DNA of 64,000 bases. It comes from Camarhynchus parvulus. Its lineage: Eukaryota > Chordata > Aves > Passeriformes > Thraupidae. The notes beneath the pieces were generated by a model. It was given only the letters and a program-made list of their open reading frames with translations. It did no database searches and was not told where the DNA came from. The stretch is taken from contig NC_044584.1 in assembly GCF_901933205.1 (NCBI RefSeq), positions 10,705,001 to 10,769,000 on the forward strand. The letters are read 5' to 3'. Position 1 is the stretch's first letter. Each line of letters opens with the position of its first letter. The position numbers were made by a program, and so were the translations under genes. Of the stretch, positions 25,703-55,100 are shown piece by piece.

Positions 25703-26130
25703 CAACAAGGCTTGAAGTGAATGGATAACTTTATTGCCAGATTTTGCTTGATTTCTTTCACAACAGTTCACACTGTAATCAGTTTCACCATTATAAAGAC
25801 TATTGCTTTTGTTTGGATATGATCCCTGTTGCAGGTAATTATAAAAAAATATCCCCCATTGCTGCTGGATTGCAGAATGCAATGGTGGTTTAAGAGCTGG
25901 TAAAAAAGAAATACTCAGCTGAAGAGTCCATTTAAAAAACAACCTTTTCTTCCCCCCCCCCCAATCACACTACAAAGAAATACATTATTATTTTGGCCTT
26001 TAAATTTCTTACATGATATTTATTTAGCATGGCAATCCCAAAATTCCCTCCCTTTAAGTAACCCTAAATCAAAATCCTCTTTCAGAGGCTGCTTCTTGGG
26101 TTAGATTGTGGAGCTTTACTTCACCCAGGC

Positions 26131-43112
<16,982 letters not shown>

Positions 43113-43498
43113 GGGGAAGGGGCGCGATCAGCCCCGCGCGCCGCCGCCGCCCCCCCGCTCCATGGCAGCGGCGGCTCCGCTCGGGGCCCGCGCACACGCT
43201 CCGGGCGGAACGCGCCGCCGCGGCACCGGGGCCCGCCCGGACGCCTTCGCTGAGACACGCCGGGGCCTGGCGCGCACACCCGCTCCCTCCCTCTCCCTCG
43301 CCAATGGCCGGGCGGGGCCGCGCAGCGTTCGAACCGGAGCGGGGCCGGGCAGGGCGAGCTGGCGGCGGCTCAGCCGGGCCCCTCAGCCGGGCTCCTCCTC
43401 CGTCCCCGCCTCGGGCCGGCGGGAGGGTGGAGGCCGCCTCGGCGGCGCTGGCGCACGTGCTGGGCACCGCCCTGTCAGCCGCGCGTGCGCAGAGCGGC

Positions 43499-43750
43499 GC
43501 GGGCCGAGCCTCGCTGGTGCGGGGCCCTCAGAGAGCGGGGCTGAGCCCTCAGAGCGGGTTTGATGGCTGGGCCCGAGCCTCGCTGGTGTGGAGCCCTCAG
43601 AGAGCGGGGCTGAGCCCGAGCCTCGCTGGTGAGGGGCCCTCAGAGAGCGGGGCTGAACCCTCAGAGCGGGTTTGATGGCTGGGCCCGAGCCTCGCTGGTG
43701 TGGAGCCCTCACAGAGCGGGGCCCAGCCTTCAGAGCGGGTTTGATGGCGG
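43499..43750. repeat. GC-rich minisatellite with 112-bp higher-order unit
   Basis: The word GAGCCTCGCTGGTG starts at 43506, 43575, 43618 and 43687, giving spacings of 69, 43 and 69. The 69-bp unit contains an extra CCTCAGAGCGGGTTTGATGG block that the 43-bp unit lacks, so the array reads as two copies of a 112-bp (69+43) unit plus a decaying end. It lies just upstream of the METTL9 promoter. Confidence 0.88.
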
Positions 43751-44848
43751 GTCCAGCCCCTTCGTGTTATGGGGAGGTTGGCACTGGCAGCCAGACCCCT
43801 CTGCGATTCTGGCTTTTACCTGGAACCTCCTCTGATCAAGCACTGATCACATCCAACCTTGCCTATCCTGGGAAATCAGCAAAACCAGAGCAACGACGGA
43901 ATATTGCCAGAGGATTTTTGTGTGCAGTTCATTTTCACTGATGTTTAACCCCCTCGAGGAAGGTTTTTGACTTGAGAGGTTTAGACAGTTTTCCACTGAA
44001 GATTGTTTGTTTTTTTTTTTTTTTCTCCCAATAGTTAGATGGGCTAGAATGCCTTTTTGGTCTATTTTTATTTGGCTTGGGATTAAGACTCTCCTTTCCA
44101 TGCCTCTTCTTATTAGTATAGACAGACTAGTTTATTTTTTCCCTCCAGGAATAAGACAACTTTGTAATCAAAATCCAAAATGACAAAAGATAAATTTGCT
44201 GCTTTTTAAACAGACATCTGCTCACAATATTATAAACCAGTAAATAAAATTACTTCAGGTTAGTTACGTGTTGTTCACAGGGAAACAGATCTTGGTTTTA
44301 TCACATAAAAAAATACAGATAATTGATTGCATACCAAATAAATCAAGACATTTGCTAGCTTTTGTCTTTGCACCATTAGCATACAACCTGGGTGTGTTTT
44401 AATGGGATTTTTCAAAATTCCTACCCAGTGTTGCATTTGTCATTAATATTCTGATGTAGTAGTTGTATACTCAGCATATTTTTCTCTTGACAAGCCATAA
44501 AGAACTCACTATTCCTGCATATTTAGGTAATAATTTTGATCTATAGTCATTTGCATATAAGCTGGTGGAGTTGTAACCAACTGCTGGACAACCTCAGCAA
44601 ACCCTTTGTGGGGTAAGCAAGCTTTGTCATTCAATTAGTGTGCTGGGAAAATATAAATAAAGGAATCACTTTTTCTGCTTTCTGCTCCACTATTTGGAGA
44701 GCATTTTTTCTTTATCTGGAGTAGAAAAGGTCCCAGCCCCACCCAAAGGGTTGAGCCCAGCCGTTGTTGCTGTGTGCTGCCCACTCAGGGGCAGGGCTGG
44801 CTGCACAGCCTTGTGTAGTCTGATGCGTATCCTCAATTTTCCCAATCA
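43751..44848. other. Intergenic stretch right of the METTL9 promoter
   Basis: AT-rich and non-coding in appearance. No gene or repeat recognised. Confidence 0.5.
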
Positions 44849-44852
44849 AATG

Positions 44853-45320
44853 TGATGCCTCAGGTTTTAGATTTTATATTTTTCAGATTCTGTACTGCTT
44901 TAGTGTGTATTTCTGAGCTTCATATTAGGGGATGGTGAGCTCTCTTCACAGAGCAGGGAGACAAAACAATTCCTTCTCTAGCTGGGGACCAAGGACAAAT
45001 GATCCAAATCTCAGGCCCAAGAGCATAAACAACGTGGACTGAAGAGGGAAAAACAAGAAGGATGGGACTGCATGGGCTAAAGCTGTAACTGGACAATTAA
45101 CTCCAATATGCATATAAACCAGAACTTATAAAAGGGAGAGACCCCATGACTGGTTGTGCATTTTGTGACCATTTTGGGTTCACCTGGGGTGAACCAGGGC
45201 TCACCCTGGCTGAGCTCTTGTGCTGCCCAAGGTGGATTTATTGAGGCCTCCTAATAAATCCCTACTTTATTCTTTAACTCCATCTAGTCTCTGTTCTAGG
45301 TCAGCCTTCTCAAGGCATCA
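44853..45320 (+). mobile_element. Solo LTR of an endogenous retrovirus
   Basis: 468 bp starting TGATGCCT and ending AGGCATCA, a perfect 8-bp inverted terminal repeat of TG...CA type. Both sides carry AATG (44849-44852 and 45321-45324), a 4-bp target duplication. A TATA box (TATAAAA, 45127-45133) and AATAAA (45253-45258) are in the expected order, so the LTR points right. No internal viral genes remain. The exact family is not identified. Confidence 0.88.
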
Positions 45321-45324
45321 AATG

Positions 45325-48058
45325 CAGTGATAAAACAACTTTCCCTTCTATTACTGAAACATTAGCAAGAAAGGGATTACCAGAAAGAGGTCTTCAAGGT
45401 AAACACAGATATCTGAAATCCTCTCCCCCACAGGTAACCCAGGAAGCCCAGCTGTGGGGTCTCCCCAGACCTTCAGGACAACTTCCCCCCAATCTCAGTT
45501 TTATGTTCCTTTACCAAACCAGCTGAATTTCTTTGCCTGCATGTACTACTGAGCCTTTCCCCCCCACAAGCTGGCTTAGTTATGCCAGGAAGTGCCTGGA
45601 AGTACTTGTGGAGATGTGCCTTATCTGAAGTGTTCCTTCCCCTTCCTGCTTGTCTTCCTGACAGCACCCATTACGCTGTGGAGCTGGATCCAAATGTAAA
45701 CATTCCTACCAGCCATGTCAACACAGAACATTCATGAATTACTGAGCAGTTCCAAATTCAGGGCAGCAGGAGACTGGGGAGGTCTTTTTGTACAAGACCA
45801 GAACAGAAGTGAGCATGTAAGCTCCACAAAACATCATTTTTCCTCACTTAAAATTAAATATGCTTTGCTGTCATTTATTCAATATTTTCACTCTATCACT
45901 GACCATATATTATATTACCACTATATTAGACTAACATTCTTTAGTGTCTATTGGACAACATCCTTTTAGTCTAGCAGACATTTCTGCTTATTGATTTTCA
46001 ATAAATAAAATTCATTCAGTGTGTTAAGTTCCATATTCTCAGAATTTATAGAGAAATTCTAAGAATGGGATTCAAGCATCACATTTCTCCTCCTCTGAGC
46101 TTACCACAGCATTTCATATTTTATACTATACACACACTTATAGCCTCTTTATCAGTTATGAGACTATTTTAGACACTCTTAAATTATCCAGATTAAATTG
46201 AGACATTTTTCCAGCAGTGAGAGTTCAAGCTCAGATACTGCTGGCTAATAAGGAGAGAAAGCAGGGAAACCAGCTGTTGTAAGACACTGAACTTTTGCCT
46301 TTGATCATCCTTTACTTGATTCACAGCCAAAACCAATCATGTAGGTTTAGCAGAAGATAACAAAGTTTAGTGGGTGCCAGAGAAATGGAGAATAAGCAAT
46401 GTCACTCACAGCACAGTGCCAACCTTCTATTCCCAGAGGAAGACCACCACCCAAATTTAAAGCATCCTTCTAGTCCTCTTTGGGATTGACTACTGATACT
46501 CTAAAAGACATTACTCCTGCCCTTATAGCAAGGGAAATAGGACAGACAAACAGGAGAATAGTGCATAATAAATTTGGAAAATTATTAATATTTTATACAT
46601 TAAATAATTTGAATTGTATTTCTCAGATTTTTTTCCTAAACTGGTTTATTCTACAGTTAATGTCTCCTATCTTCAGGCTGTCTTGCTTAGAAATCTTTGA
46701 TTATGTACTTTTCCTGTAAGAATTCTAGAGATGCAGCAGATTGTAGAGCCTATTCAAACAGTGCATTGAGTCATATCACTCCTTACTCCTTTTCTTATTT
46801 CAGCAAATTAATGGTAACTTTACCAGACATTTTCCAGAAAAAAAAATTCTGGTTATTTCAATGAATTCTTGATGTAATTTTGACTCTTAAAACCACTTAT
46901 TGGATTTCCTGTTGTTAGCATGGTACTCTTCCAGTTGTACACTATTCTCTAATAACTTAATATTAGAAATAACTAACACGGTCACCTAACAAACCCTATT
47001 TGTGGTACTATAATGTTATTTTATTGTATATTTTAAAATATATGAAGGTTAGGATAAGCATGGGAAATTTAGGAAATACAGAAACAATAAAGAAAAAAGA
47101 GACTATTTAATGTTATTACCATTTTAAAGGAACTGTCAGGGAGAAGACTGTTTCATATAATGAATCAAAGATTATATTATATTAACTTAAATTCCTTCGA
47201 CTTCTACTCCTGCCTTTCAGACATGAAATAAATACATAAAATGCAGGAAGTCTTTTCAAATTCAAACCCCAAACACCCAGGCTGTATCTGCTCTGGTATT
47301 TGTATTTACCCATCCACAGAGTATTTACACAAGTGATGCTGTATGTGCACATAATGCTGTCAGCATGCACAATGCAAATGGACAACAGTGTCCCTGACAA
47401 GACAGATAAAAACCAGATAAGGCAACTTCAAACTTCACCACAGTTCTGGCTTCTTACATTTTAACATAATTCTTCATATTTCTATCAAAGGATTCATTTG
47501 GATTTCTAAATATTTAATGATGATCTCCCTCTTTTTCATTCATCGCCTTGAAAGCACTTCACACTTCAAAAAGGCAAGGAAATGATGTTATTTCTGCTCT
47601 GCAAATGTAGAAGCTGAGGCACAAATGAATGTTTTTTTTCAACTCTGGTATTTCAAATCTCAAACTTCTTCATTAAATTATGCTGGTGTCCACCAAAATG
47701 CAAAGCCATTTCTTACACTCCTTTCTCTTCCAAGTTACCTGTCAGTAAGTGTAGAGCCTTGAAAATCAGCTTGCTCAGCATTTTAAAACTAGGATCCACA
47801 CAATGCTCTTGTACTTTCAAGTGGGACTCCCTAAGAAAGGTGCTACTAAAACTGTTTGCCCAGGCAAAACAAAATACAAAAATGCAGTGATTGTATTATG
47901 CTAAAGGTATTTATCACTGCACTATTACACCGTGGAAATACTGGAGGAAGAATAATATTGATTCAATGGGAGTACTGTAAACATGCTAATGTGTCTTATC
48001 ATTACAATGTGTGAAATGAAGAGAGGACTCAATGTTTCTAAATTTTGGTCAAAAACCC
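45325..48058. other. Intergenic stretch between solo LTR and MFSD13B 3' end
   Basis: AT-rich, with only short unsupported open frames. No further repeat boundary found. Confidence 0.5.
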
Positions 48059-48064
48059 TTTATT
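48059..48064 (-). terminator. MFSD13B: MFSD13B polyadenylation signal (candidate)
   Basis: AATAAA on the minus strand about 950 bases past the MFSD13B stop. Other signals may be used. Confidence 0.35.
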
Positions 48065-49012
48065 TTATAAAAATCACAGGATTCATTTAAAATCTTAACT
48101 GATAAGAATTAATCAGAAATTAACTAACTTCAACTTGGTGATTCAGAATAACTTAAATAGTCACCCACCAAATGAGTTAGCCAACATAACACCAGTGAAC
48201 AGGGAGAGCTTGGTTTAGTAACTGTGTGTGCCTCCATTTGTCCAAGAGCTGAACCCTACATCCACAGACTAATGCTGTCCTTGCCACAATGACATTTTGT
48301 ATGAAGCACTAACTATAGGACACCTTCAAAATTATTTTCCCATTTAAAGCCAGAAAACTGCACTGACCTTCCACCAACCAGAGATTCTGAAAGCCAGTGA
48401 GGACTTACTGAGCTTTTTCTTTCCATACTGAGAAACACTGAACAGCATCTGAATCCTTTTCTCCTTCAGCCTTACACAGACTTTCACAGGGTAGTTAACC
48501 ACTCTTGGCTCTTCCCATGGTTGCTGTCAGATCTGTCTTGATACTGGCCAGCTAGACACCATCTAAAATTTATCTCCCTGCCATCCATGAGGGATGTCCA
48601 CTGGGATGTTCCAGATTAACTTCAGAGATCTGCCATTTTATCAGTATGGCAAAATTAATCCACCAGTAGGCTTCAGAAAATACAGTTCCCTGGAATTCTA
48701 GGTGCTGGGCTGGGATCCCTTTCCCTGATCTGCCACATCCTTCCTTCAAATGAGTTAAGAGGAATCATTATATATCAGAAATTACTTTAAATAAAGTAAT
48801 TAAGGATAAAACCCATTAAGAGAAAGCAACTGAACTAGGAAAAACTTGTGTAGGCTCAGCATTAAGGCTGAATGGGAGTCACAGTCTGTAGAGACTGAAT
48901 GAAACAGCTCAAACTGTTTCATCTTGCAATTTTGCTCTCTCACATGAAAAACTTACTGAACTCTCTTGTGGTTCAGCACAAGAAGGAGAAGCACTGACCA
49001 CTGGCTCCATTT

Positions 49013-49142
49013 TTACTGTGGAGCTGCCAGGTGGCTGTTCTGGATGGAAAAGGGAGTCCAGGTCAGGATCTGTAGGACTGCAATGCAGAGGGGAACCAGA
49101 CAGACCAGGTAGAACATGGCATCATGGAGATCTAAAAATGAT
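49013..49142 (-). CDS. MFSD13B: MFSD13B coding exon 7 with stop
   Basis: Encodes SFLDLHDAMFYLVCLVPLCI through HLAAPQ-stop, a final membrane helix. Acceptor TTCCAGCAG. Joins exon 6 as AG+A (Arg). Confidence 0.9.
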
Positions 49143-52100
49143 CTGCTGGAACAAATGAGAACACAGCTTTCAATATGAAGATTAACTTCCATGGTCACTA
49201 AACAAGTTATTTTTACATCATTCCCATTATAAACAAAGACATGCTACTGTACTGTCAATTCTAAGTAAAAGAAATAGAAATATCTTGTGTATTTTCTAAT
49301 TCTACATACAGATATGTATTATATATTGTTTTCTCTAGGTGGGAGGAATTCAGACAATTAGCATAGAAAGAGTTAATTTTAATACAACCTAAGAAATCCT
49401 GTTCACTACTTTCCTGATTATGTAATATAGAAATCAATTTAAGCAAATTTCATCCAATTATAGAACAGAGCATCCAAAAAGCTTTAATAGGACTGAAAAA
49501 TTTGGAAGAGAAAGAAAAGTAGAAAATAGAAGCAAACATTTTAACATGAAATTAATTTATTTGAGTTGAAATCTGTGCTCTAACTATCCACATAGTGTGA
49601 TGTTTTAGATGCTGAATGCTAGACAGAAATAATGATAATTGCACAAAATTCAGGTGTGGTTTCAAGGGCCATTTGAAATATCAAGCCTTATTTCATTTGG
49701 TTTTAAAATAAATGATTACAAGATAATATAAGCCATAGAAAGAATAAATGTGAAATTAACACTAGTTTTCTTTTTTTGTAATGAATGCGTAGCCTTTCCT
49801 CATTTAAATCTTCTCTAATGAAAAATAAATAAAAGCATCAGCAAATATGAATGAAGCAAGAAAATACAGGAATTAAATGAGTTCCCTTTTATGAGCAGCA
49901 TGGTTTCTGACAGCTCAAAGCATGCATTTTGGCATTCATCTAGTAGGAATCATTATCTACTTGCATTCTGTTAATTATGGGATTCTAATTACTTAAATAT
50001 CAGGAAAGTCAACTCAAGCTGAGAAACAGCCCCTAAGTGAACTTTCTCTCCATGAGGCAGTTTATGTTCCTTTCTAATTTTTTCCTTAGCATTCAGGGAT
50101 GAGATAAGAGACTCACACAACAACTATGGACATGGTCCAAGAAACCTAAAATCTGTGAAAAATCCCCCAAACCTTGAACAGGTTTTTAAATAAAACCTAA
50201 GAGCTCCTCTGAATCATGAAAGAATCAACACATGTCTCGCTCAGTTTAACAGAAAAAATGTTTGCAGCCTCCAACAAAGCCCAGATTCTGTCCTTAGTAC
50301 AGACCCAGGCTCAGAAATGAGCACAGTTTATCTCAAACCATGTACATGCTAATGCTACAGGAGAAAACAAAAGCCCACAGGCTCACAAGTGAATCACTCA
50401 ATCACTCGGGCAATTGCATTTGTGGCTGGAAATGTTCACTAGCAGGCCACTGGGCCATAGCCAATGTTTATTGGCAGGGACAATCATTTCCCATTTGGAG
50501 TTGTTTACTGGCCCGTATCCAAGTGCATTTCCAGTGCACCTACAGGAGAAGGAGCCCACATCATGCACAGCTCTGGCACAGCTGCCCCCAGGGACTGCAG
50601 GAGCAGTGCCAGCAGGGAGCCCACAGACACATGATTTAACCACCTAGTGATGAGAACAGGACTCAGACACAGTTAACAGGATGTTGGGGCTTGCATTTGG
50701 CCTGCTCTGAACACTAAAGAGGATTGCAGTTTTCAATGCTAACATTATTCCACCTTTACACAAAGAACATCTGCAAAATCACTCACACTGTGCAAGCCTG
50801 ATTTGGTTTCACTGGAACGATGCTGATTTAAGAAAGTAATATTACCTATTGTACTGTAAAACCTTAAGTTATTGCAGGAATTATGAAAAAATATAATACA
50901 CCAAACAAGGAATGGGAAAATATTTCATTAAGGGACTGGGATAAATCAAGAGCAGATCTTGGATTTTATCACAATTACAGCTGAACAAGTAACTTCAGAA
51001 ATTTCCACATCTACCATTTTTGTTGCACACACAGGAATAAAACATACAATGTTTCCCTAAACAGCCCTAAAATCACTCTGAACAGAATGTCAGGTAGTTC
51101 AGTAATTCAATATGAAAGCATTAACAGTTGAAAGTGCCTTCAATAAATAATGAAGAATTGCTGCCAAATAACTTTATTCTGAAGAATGAAATTGAAAAGC
51201 ACTCTCAAGAGAAGCTGGTGGTAGTTGCAGTGGCTCTCCAGAAGAGGGAGGTTTTAAACTAGGCATCTTTTCCATAGCAAAGTAAAAAAATCAAGCCAAA
51301 GTAAAAAAAAAAAAACAAAAAACCACCCCCCCCACCCCAAAAACCCCCAAAACCCAAAAACCAAACAAGAACAAAAACATCTCAAGCCATACAGGGCACG
51401 TACTGCTTTGATATGATGATGGAAGAATGGAAAAATCAGGACATTCCATTCTGCAAAGTATTGCTCAAATTTTAAAGATATTAAAAACCACTTTCCATGA
51501 CAAAGTGCTTAACTTCTGTGCAGTGCCCACACTTCCTAAGGCTGAGGCACAGTGTGTGTGCAGAGGGGAAGGATCACCTTTGCCCTGCTGCAGGACTTTG
51601 TTTAATTCCAGCCCGTTTCTCCAGCCTGCCAGGATTCCCCCAGTGGCAGTGTGATCCTCTGTGCCTGTGCCACAGCCCCAGCTTTGTGTCATCCCCAAAC
51701 TCTCAGTTCAAGAAAAAGTAATCATTATTAGTAAAATAAATTATTAAAAATAATTCAGGATGCAAATAGTGTACAGACTGCATATTCTGCCTTGTCCCAG
51801 TAAACAACATTGCTGGGAACTCTTCAGACATACTTATTCAGGGCCCAAACATTTTGTTAATGCAGAAGAAGGGTCCTCTGTACTATCTTCACAATTCACT
51901 GCCACTACACCTAATAAAGCAAATGCTCTCCAAAGCACTTAATAGATATTGCCAGCTTTGGAGAAGGAGGAAGGACAGAGCTAAGATTTTATTGGCATGG
52001 GTCAGAATACTTCATTTTATATAATTGACGTGTATAAAAAGCTTTTTTCCCCCAAAACAGTTTGGGTGTATTTTAAACTATCTCTTGTATTTAATTTTTG

Positions 52101-55100
52101 TTTGTCCTCAAACAACTTGGTCCTGGGGCAAGTGTATTTTAACTGTCTGCCTATGGCTGAAATATGAGACCAGCCAATAGGTTTTTAATATATATAAGTC
52201 AATGGTCTGAGAACAGTGCCAAGGGCAAACTGACTCCCTAGAAACAACTTTGAGCTTTCTGGTCTTCATGGATTGTGTATCAACCCTGTACTCCATTTGC
52301 AAGCAAAGGAAAACCCATTCACACACCAAATATACAGGCAACACAGGCAAACTGCTTCATATTAAAGAAATTATTTTTGAAAGGATGGGCAAGAGAAATT
52401 TATATTTCAGGTGCTCTGATTCACTAATCTCAGCTTTGTATGTTTTATGCTGTTCCTGGCCCTAGTGAAATAAATAAAATTTCAGCATGACTCAAGTGAA
52501 AACACAGGATTTATAGATTGAGCATTCCAAGTATTTCAACCTCTATATGATAAATTTATTGTTGCTATAGTCCAGGGGCTATTTACCACGCAAAAAATAT
52601 TTATGACTACTGTGATTTAAAATCCATCCACAAAGGGATCATTTCTCTGATTGAAAGGGATCAGAACTGCAGTTTTTATGTTTCAAATCTGAATTTCTCT
52701 GAATCATCAAGATGAATATATTCAGCCCTCTCATACCCACATCCAGTTCAACCTACCACTCTTCTACAAAAATCACTCATCTTATTTGACATTATAATGA
52801 GGTTCATGTCCTCTTCTCATCATCTCACTGGCTATCTACAGAAAGCATTAAAATAAGCTGCTCTCACACACAGCTCAAACTTAAGCTGCCTTTGCTTCTG
52901 TCTGGATGCATTTCTGAAGACCACCTGTTGTTCTTTTATGTCATGCTTGTCCTCATACATTTTTTTTTAGGAAATTCCTCAAATATGGAATGTTCTCCTA
53001 ACCTTAGGTGACTCATAACCAGACTTCTCTCCCTCGGGAGCTATCTCCACAGAAGTTCATATAAAATTGTGTTTATCTGTTCCTTTAAGTTTTTACTAAA
53101 GGTTTAGGAGAGCTGTGTAGCTCTCAGGATATTCATTTTGTTCCTTCAAGTAAATCCTGATCAGGACTGAATTTTCCATTTAGCCCTGACTTCAGTTATT
53201 CCTTCTGTTGCCACTTCCTCCTGATGGTCATAAATACAGCCTGTGACCCTTTCAGTGTGGTTATTCCCTGTTAATTTATTTTTATAAAAGCCCACACATG
53301 TCCAACTAACCAGCAACCACAGCTTTATGCTGTATTAAGGTCTCCAGGGACTGCAAGGAAATCAAAATCTGATTAACATTTTATATTATATATTTAAGGA
53401 AGTAGGTTTATGAGGTAAACAAAATGCAGATGCCAGGACAACATGTATCTTAATAAGAGCTATTAAATGATCTCAAACATTTTCTTCATTTATTGCAAAA
53501 AGCCAGGGGATGAAAGGTATCCTTTGCTTTTCAAAATAGGTAGATATCCTCATGTATATGGTTTAATAAATGATTTACTCTTTAAGAAACATTTGTGCTT
53601 CTACACAGACAAAAAGAATGGAAAAGTATTTTTAAAATGTTCAGGTTTTTGAAGTGCAGTTGATGCAAAGTAATTGCTGATCAATTTTGTTTTTAGATTA
53701 CAGGAGTATTTAATGTTATTTTCTAAGATTTAAAGTATCTCTTTTGAACTCACCTTATATCAGGACGACCAGGTACATTATTCAGATTATAATATCCATA
53801 ATGATTCAGTATTGCAACCACAACCATTGGAGCCAAAGATTGGGCAGGCTTGGTAAACAAAGCATTGGTACCAAAAACCATAGAGGAAAGTGGTAATCTA
53901 AAATATTTGGGGAAAAAACAAATTAATGTACAACACAAACTTATTAGTGTATTAATTACAATTGTGATTTTAAAAAGCTTGAAATCTTGTTAATGTGCAA
54001 ATGCTAAATGTCATGATCCTTAGATTTATCTAGCTCACACATTATAGCAAACAGATCTACTCTCATAATGAAATTTAAATTTATTTGGAAATTAAGAGTT
54101 ACAAACCTCTACAGGGTGTGTGTACAAGTATATATATAAATATATATACAGACATATATACATAGACACAGCTTGGCCCTAATTCTGAAGTGACTCGTAC
54201 TTAAATTCAACTTTGTGCACTTTGATTAATTATTGAAGTTAAATTAGACTGAACAATGCATGGAGAATTAATTACAACTGAAGATTTTGCATGCATAGGC
54301 CAGAAAATGAGGTAATTTTTTCCTCATGAAAGCAACAGATTTGAGGGGCAAGTTCTTTAACAGGAGTGAATCTGCACTTACCTAACAACTGATTGAACCA
54401 ACAGGAAGTTATGTGTACTTTGATAAAAATCCAAAAGATCAATGAGTTGCAATATGCTATTCTGCAGCAGGTTTTATCACTTTTATTTCAGGAGATAAAG
54501 GAACCAGTTAGACTTTGAAATCTGCATTTTACCTGGCATAGGCAAAGCTTTCTTAACACCATTTCCATCTTGGAAAGGCTTCATTCAGAAAATTCCATAC
54601 ATGATCATAGATGTACCTGGTTACAAAGCAATTCAATTGAGGCTAACAAAAATAAAGCTACAAAAATTGGAAGGACTTGGCTTATATTCTAGTATAAGAA
54701 AAAAGAGAAATGACCTAATAATCTGTTTAAATGACCCTACTGAAGGAACTGCAGGAAACTTTACTCAAGTTCTGATCCTCACTTATGCTAAGCTGCTCTC
54801 ACAAGAAGTACTTCTGTATCAAGGATCCTGGATAATTTACTGTCTTTACTTTGACATAATTTATTAACAAAGAGTAACAAGGCAAACAGCATGTTTAAAA
54901 AAACTGTAATGACTGACTTACCTCCTCTTGTGCTTTATTAAATCTGCATCAACAATATCTGCCAAAGGCAAATTGAACAAGCTAAATGAAGCTTGCACAA
55001 TTACCCTAAAGAAAAACAAAATATTTTAATGTTCATAGTTCTTAAATTTACTTTATAATGAAATTCTAACTGACATTGCAACACAAACACACCAACACTG

